A DNA stretch of 64,000 bases from Heliopora coerulea (GCA_030142905.1 JASJOG010000122.1:434001-498000), one strand, 5' to 3'. Positions 1 to 14,345 are shown, counted from the stretch's first letter. Program-made: numbers and translations. The notes: generated from the sequence alone by a model not told the origin.

Positions 1-3000
1 AAGCTTTGGGAAAGTGTGGTACGCCTATTTGGGTTTTATCTATTTTGTGACCCAATATACGACTTTTGGACATGTAAAACTTAATAGGCCAATTTCTAAG
101 CATTGTATGAAATTGTATGATTGTATGAAATTGTATGATTGTATGAAATTGGATTTGTTTCATGATGTTTGGGTGGAATAGAACGTTTTAGAAGCATTAG
201 GAAAGTTTGGCAGCCGTATTTGGTTTTGATCTAAATCCAACCCAACTTAAGGCGTAAGAGGTCAATTTCTAAACAATGGCATATTATCTAAACAATTCTC
301 CAATCAATGAACTATTCAGTTTATTTTAATGTTTGACCAATAACATCGTTGTAGAACCATTGGCGATGTTTGGCAATCATTCGATAAGTGCAACTAACTG
401 CAGCATAACTAGTTTCTGTCTTCCTTTCTCTAATAATCTTATCTCGACGCGATGAAGCGTTTTTTACGGGTATAAAATATTTTCACAGAAACACTTTGAA
501 TCTTCGATATTTGATTTGTTTTATGATGTTTTGGAAGAAAAGAACTTTTTAGAAACATTGGGAAAGTTTGGCTCACCTATTTGATTTCGATCTAATTCTT
601 ATCCAATCGATATAAAATATATATAAAATATATATAAAATATAAAATATATATTTAGATATATATAAAATATATATTTAAAAAAAATATATATATATTAA
701 AAATAGATATAAAATCGATTTGTTGGATGATGTGTCGGTAGAAAAGAACATTTTAGAAGCATTGGGAAATTTTGGCACACCTGTCTGGTCTTAATCTAAT
801 TCTTACTCAACTTATGGCTTTTAGGCATATAAGGCGTAAGAGAAAGATTTCAAAACATTGACATATTTTCTAAACCCGCATATGAAAAAATAAACAATGG
901 AGTTTATTCATATCTATGACCCTAAAACATCATTTTAGAACCGTCGGCAACGTTTAGGAATCTACCATTTAGTGCAACTAATGAAACCTTCCCTAGTTTC
1001 TATGTTCCTTTCACTAATCGTATTATCTCGAATAGATAAAGCCTTTTTTAGGGGTTTGAAAAATTTGCACTGGAACACGTCGAATCGATGAAATTCGATT
1101 TGTTTCATGATATTTGGGTGGAAAAGAACAATTTAGAAGTATTGGAAAAATTTGGAACACCGATTTGGTTTTGATCCAATTTAGGTCTTTAGGCTACGTT
1201 GGGCAATCATTCCTTAAGTGCAACTAGATGCAGCTGAACTAGTTTCTCTGTTCCTTTCACTAATCGTCTTATCTCGACACGATATCCATTTTTTACGAGT
1301 ATGAAAAATTTTCACAGCAACACGTGGAATCGATGAAATTCGATTTGTTTCATTATGTTTAGATAGAAAAGAACATTGCAGAAGTAATTGGGATAGTTTG
1401 GGACATGTATTTGATTTTGATCGAATTCTATCGAAACTTATGGATTTTAGACATATAAGGCGAAAGATGCCGATTTTTAAACATTGGTATATTTTCTCAA
1501 CAACTGCTCGGGTGATTAAACAATTTAGTTTATTCTGATCTCTGACCAAAAATAATCGTTTTAGAATCATTGGATACGTTTGGCATTCATTTGATAAGTG
1601 CAACTAACTTCAGATTTACTTGTCTGTCTGTTCCTTTCACTTAGCGTCTTATCTCGATGAGATTAAGCGTTTTTTACAAGTTTGAAAAAATATTTTCAGG
1701 AACACGTCGAATCGATGAAATTCGATTTGTTTTATGATTTATGGGTGGAAAAAGAACATTTTAGAGACATTGGAAAAGTTTGGTAGACGTATTTGGTTTT
1801 GATCTAATTCTTACCCTACTTATGGCTTTTAGACATATAAGGCCTAAGATGCCGATTTCTAAACATTGGCATAGTTTCTAAACAAATGCTCCAGTTAATG
1901 AACTATTCGGTTTATTCTAGTTTCTGACCAGAAAACATCATGTTAGAACCATTGGAGACGTTTCGCAATAATTCGAGAAGTGCAACTAACTGCAGCTTCC
2001 CTAGTTTCTCAGTTCCTTTCACTAATCATCTTATCTCGACGAGATAAAGCGTTTTTTACTAGTATGAAAAATTTTCACTGCAGCACGTCGAATCGATATA
2101 AATTCGATTTGTTGGATGATGATTGGGTAGAAAATAAGATTTTAGAAACATTGGGAAAAGTTTGGCACACCTATTTGGTTTTGATCTAATTCTAATCCAA
2201 GTTATGGCTTTTTGACATATAAGACGAAAGAGGCCAATTTCCAAACATTGGAATATTTTCTTTAAGACTGGTTGAATCAATAAAATATTGTATTTATTCT
2301 CATCCATGACCTGAGAACATCATTTTAGAACCATTGGCTACTTTGGGCAATCATTCGATAAGTGCAACTAACCCTAACTCCAATAGTTTCTCTGTTCCTT
2401 TCACTAAAGTCTTATCTTGACGAGATAAAGAATTTTGTGCGAGTTTGAAAAATTTTCACAGCAACACGTCGAATCGATTGAAATTCGATTCGTTTCATAA
2501 TGTTTGGGTAGAAAAGAACATTTTAGAAGCATTGGGAAAGTTTTGCACACTTATTTGGTTATGATCTAGCTCTAACCGAACTTATGGCTTTTAGACTTAT
2601 AAGGAGAAAGAGGCGAATTTCTAAACATTGGCATATTTTCTGTAGAATACTCCAATCAATGAACTATTCAATTTATTCCAATCTTTGACCGAAAGCATCG
2701 TCGTAGAACCTTTGGGGACGATTGGCAATCATCCGATAAGCGCAACTAACTGCAGCTTTACTAGTTTTTCTGTTCCTTTTACTAATCGTCGTATCTCTAG
2801 GATATAAAGCGTTTTTTACGGGGATGAAAAATTTTCACAGAAACACGCCGAATCGATGAAATTCGATTTGTTTCATGATGTTTGGGTGGAAAAGAACATT
2901 TTAGAAGCATTGGGAATTAGGCACACCTATTTGGTTTTGATCTAATGCTAACACAACTTATGGCTTTTAGGCGTTTAACAGGTAATATGGCCAATTTTTG

Positions 3001-6000
3001 ACTTTGGCATATTTTCTAAACCACTGCTCCAATGAGTGAACTATTGATTTTAGTCTCTTCTCTTACCAGGGAACATCATTCAGGAGCCATTGACGACGTT
3101 TGGCGATGATTCGATAAGTGCGACTAACGGCAGCTTCACTAGTTTCTCTGTTGGTTTCACTAATCCCCTTATCCCGACGAGATAAAACGTTATTTATAAA
3201 TTCGAGAGATTTTTACTGAAGCACGTGGTATCGATGAAAGTCTATTTGTTTTATAATGTTTGGGTAGAAAAAGATATTTTAGAAGCATTGGGAAAGTTTG
3301 GCGAGCCAATTTGGTTTTGATCTAATTCTAACCCAAGTTATGGCTCTTAGGCTTATAAAGCGTTAGAGGCCAATTTCTAAACATTGACATATTCTCTACA
3401 GCACTGCTCCCATCAACGAACTATTCATTTTATTCTAATCTCTGACCCCAGGACATTATTTTAGAATATTTGGCAAAGTTTGGCAGGCATTCGATCAGTG
3501 CAACTAAATGCAGCTTCATTAGTTTGGCTCACCTATTTGGTTTTGATCTAATTCCAACCCAACTTATGACTTTTAAGCGTCTTGCGCGTTGTAGGCCTAT
3601 TTCTAAATATTTGCATATTTTCTTAACCACTACTCCAATCAATGAGCTATTGATTTTTTTCTCTTTTCTGAAGTGCAGACATAATTTTGGAACAATTGGC
3701 GAAGTTTGGCAATCATTCCATAAGTGCAACTAATTGCAGGTTTACTTGTTTCTCTCTTCGTTTCACTAATCTTCTTATCTCGACCAGGTAAAACGTTTTC
3801 TACGAGTTTGAACTATTTTGACATCAAATTGTCGAATCAATCAAATTCCATCTGTCTGTTGATATTTGGGTGGTAAAGAAAATTTTAGAAGCGTTAGGAA
3901 ATTTTGGCACACCTATTTTGTTTTGACCTAATTCTAACACAACTAATGGCTTTTTGGCGAATAACGGGTAAAAGGCCAATTTCTAAACTATGGCATATTT
4001 TCTAAACCACTGCTCCAATCAACAAACTATAGATTTTATTCTCATCTCTGACCCACAAACATTATTTCATAACCATTGTCGACGTTTGGCAGTCATTCGA
4101 AATGTGTAACTAACCGCAGCTTAACGAGATAAAGCGTTTTACACGAGTTTGAAAAAGTTTTAGAGCAACACGTCGAATCGATTAAATTCTATTTGTTTTA
4201 TGCTGTTCGGGTAAAAAAGAACATTTTAGAGGATTTGTGAAAGTTTGGAACGGTTGTTTTTCTTTTAATATAATTTTAACCCTATTTATGGCTAGTACGC
4301 GTACAACGGATAAGAGGGAAATTATTAAATATACACATACATTCAAAACCACTGCTCCAATCAATGTACTATTGATGTTATTCTCATCTCTGACTGGAAA
4401 ACATCATTTAGGAACCAAAGGCGCCGTTAGGTAATGATTCGATGAGTTGAATTCACTGCAGCGTCAGTAGTTTCACTCTACGTTTCACTAATCGTTTTAT
4501 CTCGACGAGATAAACCGTTTTTTACGAGTTTGAGGAAATTTCATAGCAACTAGTCGAATCGATCAAATTTAATTTGTTTTATGATGCTTAGGTTGAAAAA
4601 AAAAAATTTTAGAAACGTTGGGAAAGATGGCGGACCTATTTGGTTTTGATATAATTCTAACCTTACTTATGGGTTGTAAGTGTATAACACCTATGAGGCT
4701 ATTTTCTAAACATTGGCATATTTTCTATACAACTGCTCCAAAACGTCGAATCGATTAAATTTGATTTGTTTCATGATGTTTGGGTGGAAAAAAACATTTT
4801 AGAAGCTTTTTGAAAGTGTGGCACTACTATTTGGTTTTGATCTAATTCTAACCCAACTTATAGCTTTTAGGCATATAACGCGAAAGACGCCAATTTCTAA
4901 GCATTGGCATATTTTTTAAACAACTGCTCCAATTAATTAATTATTGATTTTATTCTTATCATCTGACCCGAGAACATCATTTTAGAACCATTGGCGACAT
5001 TTGGTAATCATTCGATGAGTGTAACTAACTGCAGCTTCAGTAGTCTCACTGTTCGTTTCACTAATCGTTCTATCTCGACGAGATAAAGCGTTTTTTGTGA
5101 GTTTGAAAACTTTTCACAGCAACACGTCGAATGGATCAAAATTGATTTGTTTTGAAATGTTTGAGTGGAAAAGAACACTGTAGAAGCGTTCGCAAAGTTT
5201 TGCACACCTGTTTGGTTTTGATCTAATTCTAAAATTACTGTGTTGTAGTCGTATAACGCCTTAGGCTTTTAGGCATATAAGGCGTAAGAGGATAATTTGT
5301 AAACATTGGCATACTTTCTAAACCTCAGCTCCAATCAATGATTTATTGATTTTATTCTAATCTCTGAACCGAAAACATCATTTTAAAACCAATGGGGACG
5401 TTTCACGATCATTCAATAAGTGCAACTAACTGCAGCTTCAGTAGTTTCAGTGTTGGTTTCACTAATCTTCCGATCTCGACGGGATAGAGGGTTTTTTACG
5501 AGTTTGAAAAATTTCACAATAACTTGTCGAATCTATGAAATTTGATTTGTTTGATTATTTTTGGGTGGAAAATGATATCTTAGAAGCATTGGGAAAGTTT
5601 GGCACACCTTTCTGGTTTTGATCTAATTCTAACCATAATTATCGCTTTTAATCGTATACCGCTTAATATTTCAATTTCAGGACATTAGTATATTTTCTAA
5701 ACCACTTGTCCGATCAATGAACTATTCATTTTATTCACCACTCTAACCCGCGAACATTATTTTAGAACCGTCGGTGATGTTGGACAATAATTCGATTTGT
5801 GCAACTAAACTGCAGCTTTAGTAATTTCACTCTGTTCGTTTCACTAATCGTCTTTACTCGACGCGATAAAGCGTTTTTTACGAGTTTGAAAAATTTTTAC
5901 AGCAACTTCTTAACTCGATCAACTTGGACTTTTTATGATATTTGGGTGGAAAAAAACATTTTAGAAGGATTCGGAAAGTTTGGCACACCTTATTAGGTTT

Positions 6001-8722
6001 TGATCTAATGCTACATATGGCTTGTTGAAATATAGTGCCTAAGAGGCAATTTCCAAACAATGGTATATTTTCTAAAGCACCGCTCCAATCAATGACCTAC
6101 TGATTTTATTCTAATCTCTGATCCTAAAGCATCATTTTAGAACCCTTGGCGACGTTTGGTGATTATTCGATAAGTGCAAGTAACTGCAGATTCAGTAGTT
6201 TTAGTGTTCGTTTCACTAATCGTCTGATCTCGACGAGATAAAGCGTTTTACACAAGTTTAAAAAATTTTAACAGCAACTTGTCGAATCGATCAAATTAAA
6301 TTTGCTTTATGATGTGTATGTGCAAAACAACACTTTAGAAGCATTGGAAAAGTTTGGTACACCTATTTGGTTATGATCTAATTCTAACCATAATAATAAC
6401 TTGTAAGGGTATAACGCCTAAGATGCCAATTTCTAAACTTTGGGATATTTTCTAACTCAATGCTCCTGTCAATGAACTATTCACTTCATTCTCATCTCTG
6501 ACCCGAAAACATCATTTTAAAACCATTGGCGACGTTTGGCGATCATGCAATAAGTGCAACTAACTGCAGCTTCCGTAGTTTCTTTGTTCGTTTCACTAAT
6601 CGTCTTATCTCGACGATAGAAAGCGGTTTACACGAATTTGAAAAATATTCACAGCGACTTGTCGAATCAATAAATTACGATTTGTTTTATGATGTTTGGG
6701 TCGAAAAGAACATTTTAGAAACATTGGCAAAGTTTGGCACACCTATTTGGTTTTGATCAAATTCTAACGATACTAATGTGTTTTCGGCGAATAACGCCAA
6801 AGATACCAATTTCTAAACGTTGCATATTTTCTAAACAACTGCTCCAGTCAAAGAAGTATTGATTTTATTTTCTTTTCTGACCCGAAAACATCATTTTAGA
6901 GCCATTGGCGACGAGTGGTAGTCATTCGATCAGTTGAACTAACTGCAGCTTCTGTAGTTTCACTGTTCGTTTCACTAATCGTCTTTACTCGACGAGATAA
7001 TGCCTTTTTTGCAGTGTGTAAAATTTTCACAGCAACACGTTGAATCTATCAAATACGATTTGTTTTATGATGCTTGGTTGGAAAACAACATTTTAGGAGC
7101 ATTGAGAAACTTTGGCACAAGTATTTGGTTTTGATCCAATTCTAACCTTACTTATAGCATGTAGCCGTATAAAGCCTAAAAGGCCTATTTTTAACTATTT
7201 GAATATATTTTAAACCACAGCTCCCATCAATGAACTATTGACTTTATTCTCATCTGTAATCCGTGAACATTATTTTAGAATCATTGGCGAAGTTTGGGAA
7301 TCATTAGATAAGTGCAACTAACTGCAGCTTCAGTATTTTCACTTTTCGTGTCACTAGTCGTCTTATCTCAACGAGATAAAGCGTTTTTACGAGTTTGAAA
7401 AATTCTCACAAAAAGTTTTCGAATCAATGAAATTCGATTTGTTTTGTGATGTTTGGGTGGCAAACAACATTTTAGGAGCATTGGTTAAGTTTGACACACC
7501 TATTTGATTTTGATATAAATCTTAACCTACATATATTTTTTAGGCGTAAAACGTCTAAGAAGCCAATTTCTAAACATTAGTATATTTTCGAAACCAATTG
7601 TCCAATCAATAAGGTATTGGTTTTGTTCTCATTTGTGAGCAGAAAACATTATTTTAGAATCATAGGCGACAATTGGCAGTCATTCAGTAGTTTCACTTTT
7701 CTTTTCTCTAATCGTCGTATCTCGACGAGATAAGGCGTTTTTTACGAGTTTGAAAAATTTTCACAGTAACTCGTCGAATTGATGAAATTCAATTTGTTTC
7801 ATGATGTTTTGGTTGGAAAAGAGCATTTTAGAAGCATTGGGAAAGTTTGGCACACTTAATTTTTAATGATCTAATTCTAACCCTACCTATTGCTAGCAGG
7901 AATAGAGCGACTGGGAGACCAATTTCTAAACATTAGCATTTTTTCGAAACCAATGCTCTAATAAACTATTGTTTTATTCTCATCTCTGACCAGAGAACAT
8001 CGTTTTAAAACCAATGGCAACGTTTAGGTATCATTTGATTATTGCAACTAACTGCAACTTTAGTAAATTCACTGTTTTGATTGACTATTCATCATAACTC
8101 GACGAGATAAAGTGGTTTTTACGAGTTTGAAACATTTTCACAGCAACACGTCGAATCGATCAAATTCGATTTGTTTTGTGATGTTTGGGTTGAAAAGGAC
8201 GTTTTAGAAGCTTTGCGAAAGTTTGGCATACCTATTTGGTTTTGATCTAATTCTAACCTAACTTAGGCGTATAACACCTAAGAGGGCAATTTCTAAATAT
8301 TGGCATATTTTCTAAACCACTGCTCGAATCAGTGAACTATTCATTTTATTCTCATCTCTGACCCGCAAGCATCATTTTAGAACCATTGGCGACCTTTGGC
8401 AGTCATTCGATAAGTGGAACTAACTGCAGCTGGAGTAGTTTCACTGTTGGTTTCACTCATCGTCTTATCTCGACGAGAAAAAGAGTTTTTAAAAGTTTCG
8501 AAAATTTTCACACCAACTTGTCGAATCGATCATATTCGACTTGTTTTATGACGTTTGGGTGAAAAACTACGTTTTAGAAGCATGAGGAAAGTTTGGCGGA
8601 CCTATTTGATTTTCATCTAATTCTAACTCGACTTATGGCTTTTAGGCGTATAATGAGTAAGAGGCCAATCTCTAAACATTGGTATATTTTTCAAACCAAC
8701 TGTCCAATCGATTGTATCAGTT
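1..8722. repeat. satellite array, ~380 bp monomer, ~22 divergent copies
   Basis: A single motif order recurs about every 380 bases: GCAACTAACTGCAGCTTC, then CTTATCTCGACGAGATAAAG, GTCGAATCGATGAAATTC, GGTGGAAAAGAACATTTT, TTGGTTTTGATCTAATTC, CTAAACATTGGCATATTTTC. The GCAACTAA box falls near 1219, 1599, 1981, 2363, 2742, 3121 and so on; a few units are truncated (for example near 3500-3726). Copies differ by many substitutions and small indels, so the array is old. ORFs here are short and in no consistent frame, so it is non-coding. The array runs off the left edge of the window. Confidence 0.93.
603..712. repeat. AT-rich microsatellite (TATATAAAA-like) inside a satellite unit
   Basis: Repeats of TATATAAAA and ATATATTTA break one satellite monomer between its GATCTAATTC and GATTTGTT boxes, which makes the spacing to the next unit unusually long. 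Confidence 0.85.
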
Positions 8723-11700
8723 GCATCATCTTTTAAAGAACACATTTCGATTGTGACATGTAAATATTTGACTAGGTCCAATGGATGAGTTACCAATAGT
8801 ATGCTTACTTAAAAATACGATTTCAAATCCACTCTAGAGAAATCGTAACAGTTGTTGTTTCTTTGTCAAATTGTTTAGCTGGACAGAGCACCAGGATTAA
8901 AATAAATCTATTTCAACGCCTACCGAACTGGTTTGAAAACAATAACATGAAAATATGGTAATCACTTTTGGATGCAGAAAAAATACTTTTTATAAACGGT
9001 AAGTGATTTAAAAGTGTTCAGGGTTTGAAATTTATTTTTTGTATCCCATTGTTCTGAGAGCAACTGGAGGAATTATTTAATAACCCTATGAATATTCTGG
9101 TTGGCCAATCTTCAGTTGCTGTTCACGCCAAGAATTGATAAACGTTATTATTAGCTCAAATATGAAAAAGTATACTAATTTTTCTTGGTTGTTAGATATT
9201 CATATAATTACAGTAAAGTACTTGCAAGAGTCACTATGAACATTTGATCTATTATTCTTTCATGAACTGTATCTTTATCAGCTAAAAAGACCAAGAAAAT
9301 AATATATTACTAAAATTAGTAGCTTATTGTCCTCTTTCCAGACTGATGGTTCGAAAAGCTATATATTTATCGTTCAGACAATTAAATTTCAGTGATGATT
9401 TAAACTTACGCATTTCCGTTTCATAGATCAATTACTTTGAACGTTCCTAAAATTGGAACAATAGGTGAAAACCTCGGCAATTTTTTATCCAAGAATGATA
9501 ATTGGTGATAGAGATGATGATTCGTAATTAAAAGTCAGGAATACTGTAAAAAATTATGGTGGTAGCCTGTTTGACACACAAACACACCATCGAACTAACA
9601 AACAAACCATCGAACGAACGAACGAATGAATGAATCGATGAATGAATGAATGAATGAATCAATTAATAAACGACTAAGTAAATAAGCAAGATTGTTTATT
9701 AAACAAATATTAGAAAACTCAGGGAAAAGGAGTTTGAAGTGCGATATTTACTTTTTACATCTTCCGGTTTAATCTTTGGGTCCTTTTTTAGCTCTTATTC
9801 ACCCATTCAATGGGAAAATACTTCACGTAATGGACTAGCACCACAGCAGATTTGAGCGCTTCAAGGGTAACTGTTGCTGAACGTGTCAAGCTCTCCGCCA
9901 CACTGGTTTACTCGTACACAAATAAACGCTCAAGGAACTGTATTCCATTGATTTTATTTCATTCGAAAGATTATTTTACTGTCGTGAGTTTAGATCTCCT
10001 CGTCTCGCCACGACCTCACCACAAGGTTCTTTTTATATTTTTACCCCAATCAGTTATGTTATTATATTACAATGAATCATTGTGACGTCTTCTAAGCTAT
10101 ATTTACATATTTGAATGAAGTATCTCACCCAACTGCTGAGCAGAAAACTGGCGGCGCTGCACTGGAAACTTACAACAGTAACCACTCAGTACAATTTGGT
10201 TGCCACAGGATCGCCACATTTTTTTTTTCCTGAAACGAGACAACCATTAATTTTGCACCAAGTATGTTTCCTTAAGATTTTCCAATCAACAAACTGTACT
10301 GAGCCTCTGTAAAATTTATTAACTATTAACTTCAAGATACCATAAAAATTTCACACTCAAAATCCCGAGTATTTCCAAGGTACGATATAGTTGAAAATGT
10401 CGGACAAAGAAATTCGTTAGTGTCAATATTTACCTCAGAAGTAAAGAAATTTATAATATTGCTAAGTGATATAAGACAAACAGCAAACCTTATCCTATAA
10501 GCAAATAGTTTCGTCGCCGGTTACGAACTTGTGTCTTAAAATTCAAAAAGAAGAAATAATCTCCTGAGAAAAACTTGAAGCAAGATTTAACACGAAAAGC
10601 AGGGCATCGTCAGTCCCACCAAACTAAGAAATTACGTAGAAGAATTCCCCCAACTAGTTGGCATGAACGAGAACAATTATGGTTGGTTCGTGATACCTCT
10701 TGCTCATGATTTACAAGTGCTCGAAGATTATTACAGGCTTCAAGAGGACGTTTTAAGAAACGCCCGTCGTGGGCATCCTTTAGCTGCCAGTTGACCGCGG
10801 AGTAGTAACTTGCTTCACGAATAAAAACGTCCGGAATCTCGCACATGTTACTAATAATTTTTTTGCAAAAACAAGGTTTAACATGGTAGGTTACTTAAAT
10901 ATTCTTTTTTAGGTCTTGTCCCACTAAAAAGAAGCATTTGATTAAAAGTTGTAAATAAGAACACCAGGATAATAAAAAACAGTGATTTCGTTCAAAGTTT
11001 TTATAAACTACATTAAAAACGTACTAGAAATATCTTCCACAACTAACCCTCCCCCATCCTGCCATTTTATCCCTTGCGAATTCGTGTAAGATTAATAGTT
11101 TTTTAAAATTTTTAAAAGGATTTAAATTCAACCTTCAATTGACAAATGGTCATAAAGTATAGCTGGTTGAGTGAATGAATGGAGCAAAAGTTTTGCGTAG
11201 TAGGAACTATAAAGTTAATGCAAGGAGGATCCTGTGTCACTGAACTCCTTTGGACCTTGAATACCGAATTAAAAAAATTAAAAAACTCAGGAATTTACAT
11301 TCCTCGGTCACTAATGAACGAAAATCCTAATTTGATTTTTGTATATTTAAACATCCGTTCGTCATATTTAATTCTAAGACGTTTGGTAAGAATAAGCATT
11401 AACGACTTAACAAATGCTAAATTGCACTGCATGATGCATTCTCACAACTATCACAATGTAATGTTTGGATAAACACCCTGTGTCTGTCGCGAGTTGTGGT
11501 ATTTCGTGTGGGTATGGTTCATAATTCTCGCCCAGTTCGTCTTCCAGTAAGATTTTTTTGTTAGATGGCGAGACTGTCCGTCTTGAAACGGTTAATGATC
11601 ATAGGTTACCTTCCGTGTAGCAGCTCTATGGAATCCTGCAAATTGAAAATTATTTTGACATTATTTAGTCGCTAAATTCTAAAATTCTACACTTCGGCAG

Positions 11701-11990
11701 TGTGAGATGGTTATTAGAAAATAAAAAAATACCTCTTAATATTCTGAAAATTAAATACATAGTTATAGCGATCACAGCTGAAGTTATCTTCTTTAACACA
11801 TAGTTATTTTCATCTTTCAGCGTGTTAACAGGATAAAACCCCAATATATTGAAGTTACTACATTTTAAAGGCTCGAAATTGATGAAAACGCGATTTGGCA
11901 TGCCAACGTGAAAACATATTAGAGTATCTGATAAAAGAAGCTTCGAATTCAGATTTTTAGATCGATAGTTATACCCTATTTTGAGCACTG
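8723..11990. other. intergenic stretch with no recognisable gene
   Basis: Low-copy AT-rich sequence. It holds a GAAT microsatellite at 9618-9660. A GC-richer block at 9850-10225, read on the minus strand, has a TATAAAAAG box and an AATAAA further on and could be a solo LTR, but no partner repeat is in the window. An open minus frame at 10610-10846 (78 codons) shows no recognisable domain. Nothing else can be supported. Confidence 0.6.
9618..9660. repeat. GAAT tetranucleotide microsatellite
   Basis: GAACGAACGAACGAATGAATG-like tetranucleotide run with one GAATCGAT interruption, flanked by related AACAAAC units. Confidence 0.9.
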
Positions 11991-12171
11991 TTAGCGTGTT
12001 AAAATAAAAGTCATCATCATCATTGTCAGGGATGGCATTTGACTGGTGTAATGATGTGACATGTGATCAGATGTCAAGAAAACGAAGCCTGTAAATAAGA
12101 AGCAGAGACACTGAGAATATTATAATAAAGAAAAGCAAATTACGTGTCTGCAGATAATGAACATTACAAAT

Positions 12172-12186
12172 GGCGACGAGGATTTA
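12172..12186 (+). promoter_or_regulatory. possible primer-binding site of the gypsy element
   Basis: TGGCGACGAGGATTT follows the presumed LTR end (ATTACAAA) and precedes gag by about 40 bases. This position is where Ty3/gypsy elements bind the priming tRNA. I cannot name the tRNA from sequence alone. Confidence 0.35.
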
Positions 12187-12227
12187 AATAGGAAAATCGT
12201 GCTGTAAAAGTGAAGCAGTGAAACAAC

Positions 12228-13173
12228 ATGGTAACTGCTGGTAAAATAAATGTAACTCCTCTTCTTCCGTTTGATCAGATCTCCAATCCCACATCATTAA
12301 GTCAGAGGTGGAAGACATGGAAACTTCGTTTCGAAACATATCTAGTGGCTTTTAACGTCAAGGACAATACACAGAAACGAGCATTACTTCTATATCAAGC
12401 AGGAGAAGCAACACTGGAGATATTTGAAACGCTTCCAGATACAGCCGATGACGACGATTACAAAACAGCCCTTGAAAAATTGGATGAGTATTTCGCGAAA
12501 TAAAAAAAAACCAAAAAAATATGTTGACTATGAAATTTTCCAGTTTCGTTTAGCCGAACAAAACATTGGTGAAACAACAGATCAGTTTGTGACTAGACTT
12601 CGGAAACTGGCTGCGCATTGTGCATTTCATGATATCGATAATGAACTGAAATTTGCTATCGTACAAAACTGCAGGTCGAAACACCTCAGGAGATATGCAC
12701 ACAGGGAAGACAAGCTCACTCTCAAAGAATTACTTTTAAAAACTACAGCACTGGAAAATAGTGAACTAGAAGCAGCTGGTATTGAAGAACGTTTGATATC
12801 AACAAGCATCACTCCTGACAAAGTAAACTACGTCACTCCGAAAGAAAAGCAACAACAATGCCGTAAGTGTGGACTAATGTGGCCCCATATCACTTTTCCT
12901 TGCCCTGCTAGAGGACGAACATGTCGCAAATGCAGTAAGGCTAATCACTATGCTAGATTTTGTCGAAACAACAACTCAATGTTTGATAATTCCACTCAAA
13001 AACAAGAACGCAACCAGAAATTCAGGACTCAATCACAGAAATCGCAAATTCATAAAGTATTACCTCAAGAAACACCCTCTGAACTAGCGACAGTGAACAA
13101 GAACATTTGTACACATGCAGGGAGTCTTCCACATTCAAAGTTCCGCAACAAAAGTCAGAATCAACAATGTTGA
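12228..13173 (+). pseudogene. gag: gag-like ORF with zinc knuckle, broken
   Basis: The first frame starts MVTAGKINVTPLLPFDQ, typical of invertebrate gypsy gag, and contains QRWKTWKLRFETYLVA. It meets a TAA at 12501-12503 after 91 codons. The gag continues in another frame (from about 12500) with ETTDQFVTRLRKLAAHC and CRSKHLRRYAHRE, then cysteine-rich segments CRKCGLMWPH and CRKCSKANHYARFC, a CX2CX4HX4C zinc knuckle that would bind RNA in the virus-like particle. The stop and the frame change mean no full protein is made. The C-terminal frame overlaps the protease/RT frame by about 60 bases, as in frameshifted gag-pol. Confidence 0.8.
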
Positions 13174-14330
13174 AATGAAAATGATCATAGACACCGGTGC
13201 GTCGATTAACATTATGTATAAAAACACCTTTGCGTTTATCAGCAAGACCAAACCAATCCCGTTACCTCGAACACAGACAAACGTTTTCGCGTATGGTTCC
13301 ACTCAGCAATTGCCAGTCAAGGGGAAGTTGGAAACGACCGTGGAAACAAAAAAACGAAACACTGTTTCCTATATTCATGTGGTGAAAGGTAACTACGGCT
13401 CGTTACTGAGTTATCAGACTGCCATAGATTTAGGTCTGATAAAACTGAACGTCAACCAAGTCGACGCAAAGCTATCATCAGCACACGAGATACATAAAAA
13501 ATTTTCTGCTCTATTTAATGGGATTGGAAGACTAAAGAATTTCGAAGTAAAACTACACATTAACGAAGCAGTTCCCCCTGTTGCTCAGCCTGGAAGGCGA
13601 ATTACGTTCCATTTGCGTAAGAAAGTGTCAGCAGCTCTCAAACGTCTGGAAAATGAAGGGATAATTGAGAAAGTTGATGGACGGACACCATTGATTTCAC
13701 CTCTCGTCATCATTCCTAAAAATTATGGAAGCGTTCGCTTATGTGTGGTTATGAAAATGCCGAACAGAGGAATTCAAAGAGAACGTCATCCAAGCCCGAC
13801 CATAGACGATCTCATTCATGAAATGAACGGTGCTAAAGTCTTTTCAAAGCTGGATTTACGTTCTGGATATCATCAGTTATCTTTAGTGAAAGAGAGTCGA
13901 TATATTACTACATTTGTTACATACAAAGGGCTACGCAGATACACGCGACTAAATTTTGACACAAACTCAACCAGCGAATTATTCTTGAACGTGATTTATA
14001 ATCATGCTCATGACATCCCCGGTGTTATTAATCAGCGATGATGTCATCTTTTACGGAAAATCCCAGGAACATCATGATGATGTCCTTCATACCATGTGTC
14101 AACGTTTTACTGAAATCGGTCTTCCCTTAAACAAAGAAAAATGCCAATTTAATCAAAACAAAGTCAGATTTTTCGGCATAATCTTTTCCAGCAAAGGTAT
14201 CAGTGAAGGACATCTGTAGTTTTCTAGGCATGGCTACATACTGTGCAAAATTCATACCAAATTTCAGCAACCTCAGCGAACCCCTGCGAAAATTCACTCA
14301 GTTCACTTGGTCTGAAGATGATTTTGTAAT
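13115..14330 (+). pseudogene. pol: pol: aspartic protease and reverse transcriptase, truncated
   Basis: The frame 13115-14041 shows the protease active site IIDTGASINIM near residue 26, then RT sequence: IEKVDGRTPLISPLVIIPK, KVFSKLDLRSGYHQL (motif A) and FVTYKGLRRYTRLNF. It then shifts frame; 14004-14219 holds the catalytic box LISDDVIFYG and LNKEKCQFNQNKVRFFGIIFS. A third frame near 14220 gives FLGMATYCAKFIPNFS and then homology ends. The segment carrying the usual F-G-L/M-P box between motif A and the DD box is altered. At least two frameshifts and a 3' truncation make this a relic. Confidence 0.85.
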
Positions 14331-14345
14331 AAAATCGAAATATCA

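Larger units (their letters stand above)
11991..14345 (+). mobile_element. Ty3/gypsy retrotransposon, 5' part only, degraded
   Basis: A gag-like region, DTGA protease and N-terminal reverse transcriptase follow each other on the plus strand. Homology stops just after the RT connection region near 14330, so RNase H, integrase and the 3' LTR are absent. A possible short 5' LTR (about 11991-12169) begins TGTTAGCG and ends ATTACA, followed at once by TGGCGACGAGGAT, the kind of sequence found at the primer-binding site of animal gypsy elements. The LTR limits are uncertain because no second LTR is present to compare. Confidence 0.85.

Noticed and set aside
1214..8700. Several ORFs of 60-129 codons inside the satellite
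   Set aside because: They lie in different frames of the same repeat unit and are not conserved between units, so they are chance frames.
1..8722. Possible CRISPR-like array
   Set aside because: The repeat is ~380 bp and continuous, with no unique spacers, in a eukaryotic context.
9850..10225. Solo LTR on the minus strand
   Set aside because: A TATA-like box and AATAAA are present, but no second copy, target duplication or clear termini could be found in the window.
10610..10846. Host exon on the minus strand
   Set aside because: It is GC-richer and open for 78 codons, but has no recognised domain or convincing splice pair.
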